Of a stretch of 64,000 nt of DNA, positions 30,571 through 41,910 are shown in pieces. A program made the translations under genes and the position numbers. Location: assembly GCF_050003625.1 (NCBI RefSeq), contig NC_134398.1, forward strand, positions 102,725,886 to 102,789,885, in the 5' to 3' direction. The notes beneath the pieces are model-generated. The model worked only from the letters and a program-made list of their open reading frames with translations, was not told where the DNA came from and searched no databases. Every line of letters starts with the position of its first letter. Within the stretch, counting starts at the first letter, position 1. The DNA is from Haematobia irritans (lineage: Eukaryota > Arthropoda > Insecta > Diptera > Muscidae).

Positions 30571-32695
30571 GATGTGAGGGTTATACCCGGAAAAATCTCC
30601 AAAATAAGGAAAAAGGCAAAAGAATGGCGTGAGCAAAGGAAATACTTAATAGACTCGTTGGCAAGGATTACGAAAGTTTCTAATGATCCCAGGGCTTTTT
30701 CCGAAATTGATATTATGGGGAAAAGGATCAAGGGATTATTGGATTCTGGCGCAACAGTCAGTATTTTGGGGAAAAACTGTAGAGAAGTAATCGAAGAGTT
30801 AGAAATTCCTATTATACCACTTTCGAGCAAAGTTACTACTGCTGGAGGGACAAGTTATAGGGTTCTGGGTAAAGTAAAAGTTAATATTCACTACCAAAAT
30901 CAAGAAAAGGAAATGTTTTTGTACTTATGCCCAGATTTGGAGCAATATTTATACCTTGGGATTGACTTTTGGCGAATGTTCCATTTAGCCCCCGAACTCA
31001 TAGGCGTATCCGAAATAAACATTGAAAAAGTTACCAATAATATGGCAAATCCAGATGTAAAATACAAACTCAACCCTCATGAACTTTCTAATGAACAATC
31101 CGAACGGTTAAAACAGACAATAGAAAAATTCAAAACGTTCGAGAAACATGGTTTAGGATGTACATCGTTAGAAAAACACTCAATCAAGCTGATCGATGGG
31201 GCAGAACCGGTAAAAGATCGGCATTATCCAATGTCTCCTGCTATACAAGCCATAACATACGAGGAAGTTGACAACATGTTAGCTCTAAAGGTTATCGAAG
31301 AAAGTGAAAGTCCCTGGAGCAACAGAACAACCATAGAACGGAAACCGGGGAAAAATCGTTTCTGTTTAGATGCCCGCAAGTTAAACAATTTGACCGTAAA
31401 AGACGCCTATCCCCTCCAAAATATAGATGGAATATTGAGTCGAATTGACGAAACCCACTTTATAAGCAGCGTGGACCTTAATTACGCTTTCTGGCAGATA
31501 GAGCTAGATGAAGAGAGCAAGTCGTATACAGCCTTCACGGTTCCAGGTCGTCCATTGTACCAGTTCCGTGTGATGCCTTTCGGCTTGTGCAATGCCGCAC
31601 AACGATTATGCCGTCTGATGGACAATGTCATTCCCCAAAGACTAAAGGAGAATGTTTTTGTGTACTTGGACGACTTTCTGGCAATTTTGACGAGCATCTG
31701 AGGTTTCTCAGCGAAGTGGCTGAATGTCTGCAGAAAGCTGGTCTCACCATAGGACTGAAAAAGTCGCAATTTTGTTTCCGTCAATTGAAATATTTGGGTT
31801 TCATAATTGGAGAAGGGGTATTGCGCACTGATCCTGATAAAATTGAGGCGATCAACAAAATAAAAGTACCAAAAAACGCCCGCGAAGTGCGAAGTTTCCT
31901 TGGTACCGCTGGATGGTACCGAAGATTTATTAAGGATTTCGCCACAATCTCGGCTCCACTCACAGACACGCTAAAAAAGTCTGCCAAGTTCAATATGGAT
32001 GAAAAAGCAAAAGAGGCGTTCGAAAAACTTAAAAAGGCCTTAACCTCGGCGCCCGTTTTGCGACACGCCGATTTTTCAAAACCCTTTTTCATTCAATGTG
32101 ACGCATCGGAGTATGGTATAGGAGCAGTTCTGTTCCAATTAAATAGCCAGAAGGAAGAACACCCTATAGCCTTCTACTCACAAAAGCTCAATAAATGTAA
32201 AAGAAACTACAGTGTCACTGAAATAGAGTGCCTGGCGGCGGTGATGGCAATTAAGAAGTTTCGGCCCTACGTTGAACTGATGGAATTTACGGTGATTACA
32301 GATCATTCGAGTTTGCAATGGCTAATGAGTCTAAAAGATCTTACTGGTCGTTTGGCTCGGTGGTCATTGCAACTCCAAGGATTCAATTTCAAAATCGAAC
32401 ATCGGAAAGGCAAGGACAACGTAGTGGCCGATATGCTATCCCGCTTCTCCATAGTAGACGAACTGGAAATGGACCAAGTATTTGAGTTCGAAACGGCGGA
32501 ATTCGAGAGTGACGAATACAAAGAGCTCAGGGAGGAGATAGAAAAGAATAAAGAACGGCTACCGGACTTGCGTGTTGCAGGAAATATGGTATTTAAGAGG
32601 AGTTTGGATTCTGACTTTCGGGATTCCCAAGAATTTCAGTGGAAGTTGTGGGTTCCGGAATCTTTGACGCAAATTCTAATCGAACAAGCCCATGA
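30571..32695 (+). pseudogene. pol: pol of element A (protease, RT, RNase H), integrase lost
   Basis: The frame continues in phase from 14499. Protease has LLDSGATVSILG. RT has FCLDARKLNNLTVKDAYPL, VDLNYAFWQIELDEE, MPFGLCNAAQRLC and the catalytic VFVYLDDFL near 31660. A small deletion just after YLDD (about 31685) shifts the frame, and the second part (31587-32807) resumes with FDEHLRFLSE, then RNase H (FIQCDASEYGIGAVLF) and its end. At IEQAHEN, just ahead of the integrase zinc finger, coding homology stops near 32695. Integrase is absent, so this copy could move only with help. Confidence 0.88.
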
Positions 32696-34872
32696 AAATT
32701 TCATGACTCTAGAAAATTTCCTCCAAATATATTTCTGCAGAAATTTTTTCTCGAGATGTTGTTTCCATACAAAAAAAGAGTCTGTTGTAAAAATGATCCT
32801 AAAATGAACTAATATTTATTGCAAAAATTTTATTTTGTTTTAGTTTATTTTTAAAATTTTGTCTCAAAAATTCTATGAACTAAATGACAGTAGAATCTCA
32901 ATGACTTCTAAATTAGTTCATTTCTAAATTTTCGTACACTTCACAAAAATTAGTAAGAATAGGCTACAGCGTTGTTAAATGAGAATGATCTGGCGCTTAA
33001 AATTTTTTCGGTATATTTAATTCATATTTTTTCGAAAAAGATGCATTTCAGAAATGGGAATTAAAAATCCAAAAATGTTGGAAAATTTCGTCGATGTAAA
33101 GAATTGCGAAATTTGGAATAGTTCATTTTTCCCATAATGTAGTTTACATTTTGTTCTGTGTAGGAAATGTCCTCGAGATGTATTTCTGTAGAAAACTTTC
33201 TCAATATTTTGTTTCTATAGAAAGTATTCCTCAAGATGTTATTGCTATGAAAAATTTTCTCGAAATTTTATTTCCATAGAAAATTGTATCGGAATGTTGT
33301 GTATAGATAACTTTCTAGAAATTTTATTTCTATAGAACATGGTCTCAGAATTCCACTTTTATGGAACATTTTTCTAGGAATTCTATGTTTATTATAAAAG
33401 ATTTCCTCGAAAATGTGATGTCTATAGAGAACTTTTAGTGACACACAGATGTTTTTTTCTGATTCAATCACGAGATTGATTGATCCAATAATAAAAAGAA
33501 ATAATAATAAATGATACAATTAATTTGCGTGATTAATTTTTATTTCAATGGGAAATTGTGTTGATTCAATTAAATTCGTAATGGGATTTATGTTATATAT
33601 TTTTGTGAAACTCAATAAGGATTTAAACTGGGAAAAAGATTCGTGAAATTGTTTCTGTGAAGAATTTGTTTCTATAGAGAATATTCTCAACATTTTCTAA
33701 TAATTATAGAATTTTTTCTAAAATAAAAAAAAAATAAAAAGTTAGGTCAATAGGAAACTTTCTGAAAATATTGCTCCTATAGAAGATTGTTCCGGGATAG
33801 CTGTTTGCTATAGGAAGCTTTCTCAAAGATTTATGTCATAAGGAATTGAAGTACCCCTTACTTGAGAAGGAAAATCGTGTAGGGACTACCAACACATCAG
33901 AAATTCTCACAGTCTCCCCTTTTGGTGGAATTAGACCAACTAGTGCAACCGTAAATATAACACAAGGAGAAATTGGAATAATTGCCAATCGCACGGTAAT
34001 TTCATTTGATAACACGAAAATATGCAATGCATTCCGGCTTATGCCTTTAGTAATGCAGGAAATGATTTCGTAATTCTTGGATATTTTCAGACGGCTCACA
34101 GAATTTAGAAACAGAAGGCAAAAAATTTAGAAACAAAAGGTATTTTATGTATACGAGTTAATTTCTTTTAGGTTTACAAATCTTTCAAAAAATGCACTTA
34201 GTATATATTGTTGAGAATGATAAACGATGGATAATTGAAGTAGAACACTATTGTAAGTTTGTTTTTATATATGGTTTGTTATTACACATCATTACAATGG
34301 ACTATATTGACACTACTACATTTATGATAGGGCTGATGTAATTGTTCTTTCTGTTTTTGTTGAGATGTGAAATCTGTCTTTTTGGTAAAAAGAGGAAGAG
34401 TGCACAAATAAACAAAAGTAAAGAAACAACAATTACACCATGCACAAGAGAACGATAGGTGGACACACACAGGGTGATAGGCTGCAGGCAAGGGATTCTC
34501 AAATAGACAAACGGACGGCGACAGGGCACTAGCCACATGGGTATTGCATACCTTTTTCTTTGAGGCAGTGGACAGACGTATTTTCCATAGGGGGACAGGC
34601 AACTGCGGTTGTAGTCATATGGTAGAAATTGACATGCGACATTTCATCAGCGGGACCCTTTTTGTTATTCCACCAGATTTCGTTGACAATGGGCACTGTG
34701 GAAGTAAATATAGGTTAGAAGCGGACAAGAACTGTCTTTTGTACATACCTGGGGATAAGCGATCGCCCGAGATTGTAGCCCGGCTTGAGACGCTCAGGGG
34801 TGGGAGTTCCCCACGTGGACCATAGGCCTGCACATCATGTTCGTTCTCGAAGTCTCGTCGACCATGGTGGTT
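32696..34872 (+). other. decayed 3' interior of A
   Basis: Bases 32700-33430 are degenerate units of TTTCTATAGAAAATTTT type. Bases 33433-33600 resemble the AT-rich TGATTCAATCAC family. Two short frames, 33846-34073 and 34544-34825, have no domain I recognise; they may be remnants of a gene after pol. No clear polypurine tract precedes the 3' LTR. Confidence 0.5.
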
Positions 34873-35401
34873 TGTTGCAGGCTATATCTATATATATGGG
34901 TATAGCGGCCGGCAGGCGGTATGGTATGGCTACGGCTACGGGGTCACAATTGAAATTCATTTTTTATTGTATTTAGCGTGCCCAGATTTCATTTGGTGGT
35001 TGATTTTGGCGAACGGGGCAGTTTATTGGTGACTTTGAGCGATTGAGATGAGGGGAAAATGCAAATTATTTTCAATTAAGAAAATAATTGATTTTCGGCT
35101 CAAGTAGTTGATGTGATGTGTGTGGTATCAAGAGGCCCAAAATAAAATGGGAAATGTGGCTGTAATGGAGAGTTTTGGGTCATGGTTGGGTGGGCAAGTG
35201 TGAGTTCACAACACCAAGATCTCTGGATCATTGTTTTCCCTTTTAAGTTCGTCAGGTAGCGTTCGTTTTGTTTTGTGTAAGTTCAAATTCTTCAATGTTA
35301 GTGCACTGGGTTTGATATAGGCGGGTTGAGTCCCACACCCACTGAGATCGCCGTAGTAAGCCGGACGGTCATGTCAAACGCCGCTATAGACGCACATAAC
35401 A
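34873..35401 (+). repeat. 3' LTR of A (529 bp), uninterrupted
   Basis: TGTTGCAGG...CACATAACA, about 98% identical to the joined 5' LTR. It is followed by CATA, the copy of the bases before the 5' LTR. Confidence 0.93.
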
Positions 35402-36120
35402 CATAAACACAAGTGGGCTAAATTTTGAGTTAAGTCTTTATTAGAGGATGATCTCACCAAGTAGTTCTATTCGTGGCTGCGGGAAAATAAAAAGTGTTTT
35501 ATTGAATGTTTCCTGCCAGCCAGAAAACCTATCGATTTTCTATTTAACTAATTTTTAGAACTAGTTGAAAACTGAAATTATCTTTTGACATTTATCGATA
35601 TTACTATCTTTAGTGTAAATCGAACAATTTCATACATTTCAAGTGATTCTTAAACCATAATATTTTTCCGTTACAATTCAAAATTCAGAATGATTAATTT
35701 CTATACATAGTAAATTCAGAAATGGGTTATAGTTAAATTAAGTCTAAACAGTCTTGTTTAGACACAAATTAAATAATATTTTCAATTAAGCATATACATT
35801 TTTTGGCGAAGTCTTATATCACAACATATATATGTTTACTCCAAATTTGTAAATTTATATTTGTTTATATTCACACATATTATTTTTCCAATCACTTCCA
35901 GATTTTGTACGTAATTTCCAGGTTACATACAAAGACGATGTTAATAATAAAAATAGGGGAATAATGCATATTGTAGCTTATAATCTTCGAAATAAAAGAT
36001 AATAGTTTTCTGTGCAAATTAAACAATTAAACAAAAAATATTGGTGACAACCACAACCACTAAATTGGAAATAATAATTTCTAATTCGAGTAGGTTGAAA
36101 AACTGGGTATTAAGTGTAAT
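35402..36120. other. AT-rich flank of A, no gene
   Basis: Bases 35764-35814 repeat 7691-7741. No coding signal is seen. Confidence 0.5.
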
Positions 36121-36452
36121 TTTACTGAAAACATAATATGTATGTTTTAAATGTCGTAAAATTATATTTTAACGCGGTAAGTATTATTTCTATTGTTAGT
36201 GTAACTTTTCCAAAAATATCGTGTTTGGACGTTCGTTGTAAGAATTATATGCTTCTGTGCAAACATTTTTTGTATTAAAAATTTATTCACGTAAACATAT
36301 TATGTTGTAACATATTAACATATCGATTGCAAACATAATATACTAGTTTTCAAACACAATATTATTGTACCCACACATATTGTGTTAATTTTTTTGTCCT
36401 AAACATCTTATTTTTGTATCCAAACATATAAAAACACACTTTTTCCTCCGTG
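36121..36452. mobile_element. palindrome-rich TA element, right-hand part
   Basis: Dense AAACATATTATGTT-type palindromes end at 36452 in a terminal sequence that reads, reversed, CACGGAGGAAAAAGTGTG, followed by TA (36453-36454). It interrupts the RNase H frame of element F. The left boundary is not resolved. Confidence 0.65.
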
Positions 36453-36454
36453 TA

Positions 36455-37100
36455 CCAATACACCTCCTATTTCCGTATTGATAGCATCACAGTGTATATA
36501 AAACGGCTGTGAGAAATAAGGGCTACGCAGCACAGGAGCGGTTGACATTATGGTCTTTTCATCTTCAAAGGATTTTTGTGCTTCATCATTACATACAAAT
36601 TTTCTATTCCCTTTTTGCAAACCAGTTAACGGACTTGTTACAAAGCATAATTCCTAATGAACTTTCGGTACCAAACAGACATACCCAAAAATCGAGGAGA
36701 CATCGTCTGCGGCGCATTAAATAAGCCAAAAAGCATAACCTTGAATTTGTACAAGGGGCGGCCGGGAACAGTTAATGCTGTTTTATCTTTCGACGATTTC
36801 TCAAGTGGGATTTGCCAAAAGGCATCCTTGAGATCTAAACTGGTTATAAATTCAGCACGAGGAAGTCGACTGAGAATGCCATCGATGTTAGGCAAAGGAT
36901 ATGCATCCTTGACCGTAACTACATTAACCTTGCGGCTATCTAAACAAAGTCGGACTTTCCCCGGCTTTTGCACTAAGACCACAGGTGAAGACCACGTGCT
37001 ATCACTTTCTTCCATAACATCCATTGCCAACATCCGATCAACCTCATCATAAATCAGTTTCTCCATTGCTGGTGAAACCGGAAAATGACGCTGTTTGATC
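36455..37100 (-). pseudogene. pol: F pol: RT and RNase H remnants
   Basis: RT fingers and palm are clear (CLDSRKVNVVTVKDAYPLPN, LDLKDAFWQIPLEKS, FGLFNAPQT). The sequence then jumps to FLGMSVWYRKFI, so the segment with the catalytic YxDD is deleted. RNase H (YIHCDAINTEIGGVL) is broken by the TA element at 36452. Confidence 0.85.
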
Positions 37101-37197
37101 GGGGTAGCATTACCGACATCAATAAAATGTGAAACAACATTGGTACGACCAGTCCCTGTTTCGAAAACGAAGGGATGGTATCAATAACAGCTTGTAA

Positions 37198-37683
37198 TCA
37201 TTTACGATCAATATCAGACAAAGTTTGTAAAACAGAAATTTCTGAAACTCGTTCCGAATTATGACTAACAACTAAATCCGAAAGTAAATCAGGAGGAAGT
37301 AAATTGAAAAGTTTACAGAAATCTATACCTAAATATCGATTCTGGGATAGTCCCGGGACAATATAAAGAATAATTTGCTTCGAAATATTTTTGTACAAAA
37401 TTTCAGATTGAATTTTACCTACGACATAAATACTTTTGCCGCCAGCAGAATATACGACTGAGTTCATCTTCTTAAAATCTCGGTTCGAATCTAAAAATTC
37501 TTTAGCCGCTTCCGCGCCAAGACAGCTAACAGTAGCACCTGTATCTAGCAAGCCACTAAAAGTTTTACGTAACAAAACGGCTAAAGCATATGACCTATTA
37601 TCATGGTGTTTATTATTGGCAATACTAAGCAATTCCTTACTAGTATACTTAACATCACGCCAATATTTCCGCATACGCTCCAA
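37198..37683 (-). pseudogene. F protease region
   Basis: A 161-codon frame with the aspartic protease motif GLLDTGATVSCLG and a C-terminal YLGIDFCKLF block, homologous to A and E. It is preceded by the basic spacer RKYWRDVKYTSKELLS. It is separated from RT by a short out-of-frame stretch (37067-37197). Confidence 0.85.
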
Positions 37684-37747
37684 TGAACGAGAATACTTTT
37701 TATCATTTTGTCGATCACTAAATATTTCGGCACGTTTAGCCTGATAT

Positions 37748-38256
37748 TCAGCTAAGCGTGTATGTAATGGTCTTGACCAAAAATTTGAGGGTCAGAATTG
37801 GAAGATGAATTAAACATTTTAACAGAAGGTAAAACATCGAATCAAATAAAGCAGATATATGCTGACACAACAATTCAAAATTCCCACCTAAAGTTTCCTT
37901 AGTTAATGCCTCAGCTCTATATAGAAAATTCCCAATAGACATGCCCTTCGGGTCTCCAGAAAAAGTAAGCCTCCAATTGTGGATAATATGTCCAACTTTA
38001 TCGGATCGAATAGAAGAGACTGCGCTCTGACCCATTGAAGAATTGGAGCCTATTTGGTCCCTATTAGGTGATGTTGAAGAACTATTAGTCCCGTCAGGTA
38101 TTCCTAACAACTACTCTAAAGTCTGAACTGGCATAGCACCACTAGGAGACGTAGAAATAATACGAGAAGGTTGATTATTCGAAGGAGAGACAACGGATGT
38201 TACAGGAGGTTGACTCAACCTACTAAGACTAGCCTGAACACTCGTGTCTATCATCC
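37748..38256 (-). pseudogene. gag: F gag, capsid region fragment
   Basis: Minus-strand codons include a Ser/Pro/Asn-rich linker and NWRLTFSGDPKGMSIGNFLYR, aligning with LGLNFSGDPRDLRVNDFIYR of A. An in-frame TAG lies near 38111. The zinc-finger part is not present: the frame goes from the capsid start to the protease spacer after a large deletion. Confidence 0.75.
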
Positions 38257-38258
38257 TA

Positions 38259-38714
38259 CACCCTCAAAAAAATCGTTTCTATAACATATACCCCAAACAC
38301 ATTTTGCTTCTATCATATATATTTTCAGGATTGGTGCAAAAAAAAATATTTTTTGTATTGTTCAAACATATTATGTTTCATCTTAGGGCATACATTGGTA
38401 GCAAAAAATTGTAATGAAATTTTCTTTGTGTGGATATATTTTTAAGGCGCCAATTGGTTACTTCCATTGTTTTACTTGCAGCATACTCTCTAGGTCTCTC
38501 TTTCGAAACACATATATGTTTATAGGCTATTTCAAATTATTATATGATTGCATCTAAGCATATTATATTTACAAACATTTTATGTCCCAAACATGTTATG
38601 CTAGTTTATGAACATTATATGCTTGCACTCAAAAATATTGTGTTAAAAAATTTGAGTTCCAAACATATAATTTTTACACCCAAACATATGAAAAACATTT
38701 TTTTTTCGTCCGTG
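38259..38714 (-). mobile_element. palindrome-rich TA element, complete short copy (456 bp)
   Basis: The ends are CACCCTCAAAAAAATCG and, reversed, CACGGACGAAAAAAAAATG, flanked by TA (38257-38258, 38715-38716). Its two halves match the reverse complement of the two ends of the 7902-8877 copy, with the middle missing. Confidence 0.85.
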
Positions 38715-38717
38715 TAG

Positions 38718-39025
38718 CTAACTGCTCGCAGATTGTAAACCTGATCGACTAGAGTCGAAATCCAAAGCTCGTTGAGATTGAGAACGAGGTGTCATTGGAG
38801 ATGGCTGCGCCTGAGTAGAAATCGTTTTAGCAATACTCAAAACTTCACCACACCAAGGACAAATTTTCTCCTTTTTAATATGTTTCGATAAACAAGATTT
38901 ATGAAATGTATGAGTACAAGGAGCAGTAACTGCATGTACATTGCTCGTAATTCTTTGCTTGCAGATACCACATTCTGCCACTGCGGAACCCTGGCTAAAT
39001 CTTCAGTATCCTGATTCAAAGACAT
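38718..39025 (-). pseudogene. RING-H2 finger frame at the 5' end of F
   Basis: The 87-residue frame (38981-38718) has Cys4, Cys7, Cys22, His24, His27, Cys30, Cys41 and Cys44, an exact C-x2-C-x14-C-x-H-x2-H-x2-C-x10-C-x2-C RING-H2 pattern (CTHTFHKSC, CPWC). It is followed by a Ser/Pro-rich linker like those of gypsy gags. An ATG at 39025 is one frame off, so a 1-nt indel probably separates start and finger. A TAG ends it just before the TA element. RING-H2 fingers usually mediate ubiquitin transfer; A and E gags lack it. A host exon captured next to F is the alternative. Confidence 0.6.
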
Positions 39026-39688
39026 TTTAATGAAAATACAATTCGTAACGAAACCAAAAAAAAAATTAAAATTTAACAAATTAGTCAACTAAACTATGTA
39101 ATTTTTGGGGGTGGAATAAATTCCAATCGAAAAAAGCAAAAATAAAAATAATTAATCAATATCATATGTTTGACATCCATAACTGGCTATAGGTAGGAAC
39201 AAGGCCGCATTCAGGGGGGGGGGGGTGAGGGGGATCAAACCCCCCCCCGAAATGAATGATATTTTTATATAAATAAATATATATTTTTAGCTGCATAGAA
39301 AAATCTTATCGAAGATGTTGAAGAAAAGCTGGAGGTTTTATTTTGAAAAACCCTTACCTATAAAACTTGCACAAATCATAGAATACTAGTTGAAAAGCCC
39401 GTCAAACGACGGTAGAAAAAACAAATTGTTTTTGTTCTCGCACTACAGATTTCATTTTTGGAAAATGTATTTCTGCTTTTTATTGTTTTGTTTGTTGTTT
39501 TTTTTTTGTGAACATGACTCGCTTTGTTTGGCCATAGCAACAACAACGAAACAGCCAAACACACATGTGTAAATGAAATGGCGCAAATCCTGCGAAAAGA
39601 ACCTGCCTAATTCAGCGATGGAAGCAATAAAGAGATATTTCCAAACGTGAATATTCTTTTAAAAATTTTGGTCACTTTGCCAGTTACT

Positions 39689-40304
39689 CAGGGATGGAAA
39701 ATACAATTTTTAAGAAAGTACAAAAAAGGTATTTTTTGAGCGGAAAGGTACTTTTTACTAAATTTCAACAAAAATTTCACTGGAAGATTATTGTCAAGAG
39801 ACTGAATTTTAAAGAAAATAAAATTTTGACAAAATTTTCTATAGAAGTAAAATTTTGCAAAAATTTCCTATAGAAATAAAATTTTTACAAAATTTTCTAT
39901 AAAAATAAAATTTTGCAAAAATTCTATATAGAAATAAAATTTTGACAACATTTTCTACCGAAATAAAAAATCGATAATATAGAATCGCATTCTTTTTTCG
40001 ACTAAAACTTTCTTGAAGTTCAATAAAATCCTGTTTTTGACAATGTCTTTTACAAAATTTTCTTCCCACATGAACATGTCTGTTTTGCCATATTTGTAAA
40101 TATGTAAATGTATTAGCAAATAAGGTTGATAAAGACTTGCTCAAAATATTAAAATATTTTGTCAAAGCTATTGTACCATAAATCTGATATCGACTCAAAA
40201 ATGTCTACACAAAAGGTACTAAATTATTCGCGGGGGTATTACGGTAATGACCGGGGTGAAAAAGGTTTGAAAAAAGTACTATAGTACTGCATTTTCCATC
40301 CCTG
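39689..40304. mobile_element. hAT MITE (616 bp)
   Basis: CAGGGATGGAAAATACA at the left and its near-perfect mirror ending CCATCCCTG at the right are flanked by the 8-bp duplication CAGTTACT (39681-39688, 40305-40312). It contains four TTTCTATAGAAA-type units but no coding sequence. Confidence 0.92.
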
Positions 40305-40477
40305 CAGTTACTACGTGCTCATCCGAACGTTCATTTTCAACAATGAAGAGATTAAAGACGTATCTTAGAAATTCGACTAGTAGACTCAAAGGATTGGCAT
40401 TAATGTCGGTTCATCGCCGAATAAATGTGCCGACTGAAGAAGTCATTGATTTATTTGCTGCCCAAAAAGCCTGTCGG

Positions 40478-41910
40478 CACAAGCGTAGGAAGGCCTCTGG
40501 GGAGGGGGCTTAGACCCCCCAGAAAAATTTTAGCCCCCCCCAGAATTTGAAAACCTATTTACGATTTTACATTTTTATAAAAATTAAACAAGTATATACT
40601 CGTACAACGCACAAAGTTTCACTAAAGACTTTCATGCACAATCGAATTACTTTGGTCTGATATTTATGAAATAAAGCTGTGGTTGAACTTATGATTTAGT
40701 TGAATAAAAAATAGTAATTGATATTAAAACTATTCTTTCATAAATTAATATCTTAATAATACTGCAAAAAAGCGTCGCCAAAAAAGAAGTGAAAATGTTC
40801 TTTTTGGGTCTGGAAGTGGTACAAAATTGGCGGAGAAGCGATGAATGTAATATGAACTTGTCATAGAACGAATGTCCACCGTTTCAACAACCGTTGCAAT
40901 GAATTTGCATCACTTCTTAAGGTGTGATCTGAATTCAGTGTTTTGAATGTGAATTAAAAATTTTGTGATATTTTCCCAAATAAATAATTTTTATACTTTT
41001 TATGATTTTTAATGCATTCTAACGCTTGTTTGAAACGTTTTTTCAAATATTATCGATTTTTCTATAATGGATTTAGCATTTTTGTGGCAAAATTTGAATA
41101 ATTTGTACCATTTTATTTATTCTTAAACTTTTTTTAAACTATTTGAAAAAAGAAAACAAAAAATTACGCATTAAAATATAAAAAAATGAAGTAAAAACAC
41201 TTCCTGTGTAGTTAAAATAGTTAACTTCTTTGTGAGGACATTTTTGGAAGTGCTTTTAAAGTTGTGCCTTTAGAACAACTCCCAATTGTTTGCTGCGAAA
41301 AGTGTGGAACTACCCTAAGGGAAATGGATCAACCACAGAACTGGTACGGGACTAGTCCCTGGTGTGTATGGGCCAGTCCCAGTTCTGATCAAAACGTATG
41401 GAAGGGACCGTCCACTTTAACATGGGTTTGTCATTGACGGAGTAAACTTACATTTTAGGACGCGTCTTGGACTCATCCCAAAGGACACGTCCTGGGACAA
41501 TTTAGCAGGAGCAACCCATAAACAGGTCCTCAGGAACCAGTCTCGGACAAACTCTTAGAAATCTCTTCCAATTTGGGCTCCTAATCGAACCCGAAATGAA
41601 AAAAAAAACTTTTGAAATATCTCGAACAAAACGTTATTCTGATAATTTTATTTCACTAAATGTGAAAATTGCAACTAACTGGAGCACAGGTACTAGTTCT
41701 GTGATAGGTCCGTCAGTGGCAATTTGCACCAATTTCCCGCAGGGTACTTTTAGTTGCTTTATTATAAATTGATTGTCGAGTTATTTTGATGTCTATTTTT
41801 TTATTCAATTTTATGAAATAAAACATTAGTTGAACCTATAAGTTCAGTCTATAAAGTTTTAGCTAGGGGGGCTATAGCCCCCCCTAGGAAAATTGTCTAG
41901 CTACGCTAAT
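40478..41910. mobile_element. G/C-run element inserted in hAT transposase
   Basis: Both ends carry GCGTAG followed by G-runs and C-runs (GGGGGCTTAGACCCCCC near the left, GGGGGGCTATAGCCCCCC near the right). GTCGGCAC at 40467-40474 and GTCGGCTC at 41915-41922 may be an 8-bp duplication with one mismatch. The exact borders are uncertain. The interior has no gene; 41290-41560 looks like part of a dispersed repeat. Confidence 0.5.

Larger units (their letters stand above)
7884..35401 (+). mobile_element. Ty3/gypsy LTR retrotransposon A, with nested insertions
   Basis: The outer boundaries are an LTR starting TGTTGCAGG at 7884 and an LTR ending CACATAACA at 35401, flanked by the same 4 bp, CATA (7880-7883 and 35402-35405). 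After removal of three insertions the 5' LTR is 529 bp, the same as the 3' LTR, and the two differ at about ten positions. The order is LTR, primer-binding site, gag, -1 pol, protease, RT and RNase H. The integrase is missing. The internal part is interrupted at 14500-30570 by the B composite. Without insertions the element is about 7.2 kb. Confidence 0.88.
36453..39030 (-). mobile_element. gypsy element F (relative of A), minus strand, partial
   Basis: From right to left: a RING-finger frame, gag, protease, RT and part of RNase H, with a palindrome-rich element inserted in gag and another in RNase H. LTRs and integrase were not found. Several stops and frameshifts are present. Confidence 0.75.

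Noticed and set aside
34873..35401. Solo LTR
   Set aside because: The bases after it (CATA) match those before the LTR at 7884 and not its own left flank, and both LTRs are 529 bp; it is the 3' LTR of the same element.
39216..39250. Assembly gap or vector from the G-run/C-run
   Set aside because: The same G-run and C-run layout is found at two other hAT-like ends in the window, so it looks biological, though the run length may be inexact.
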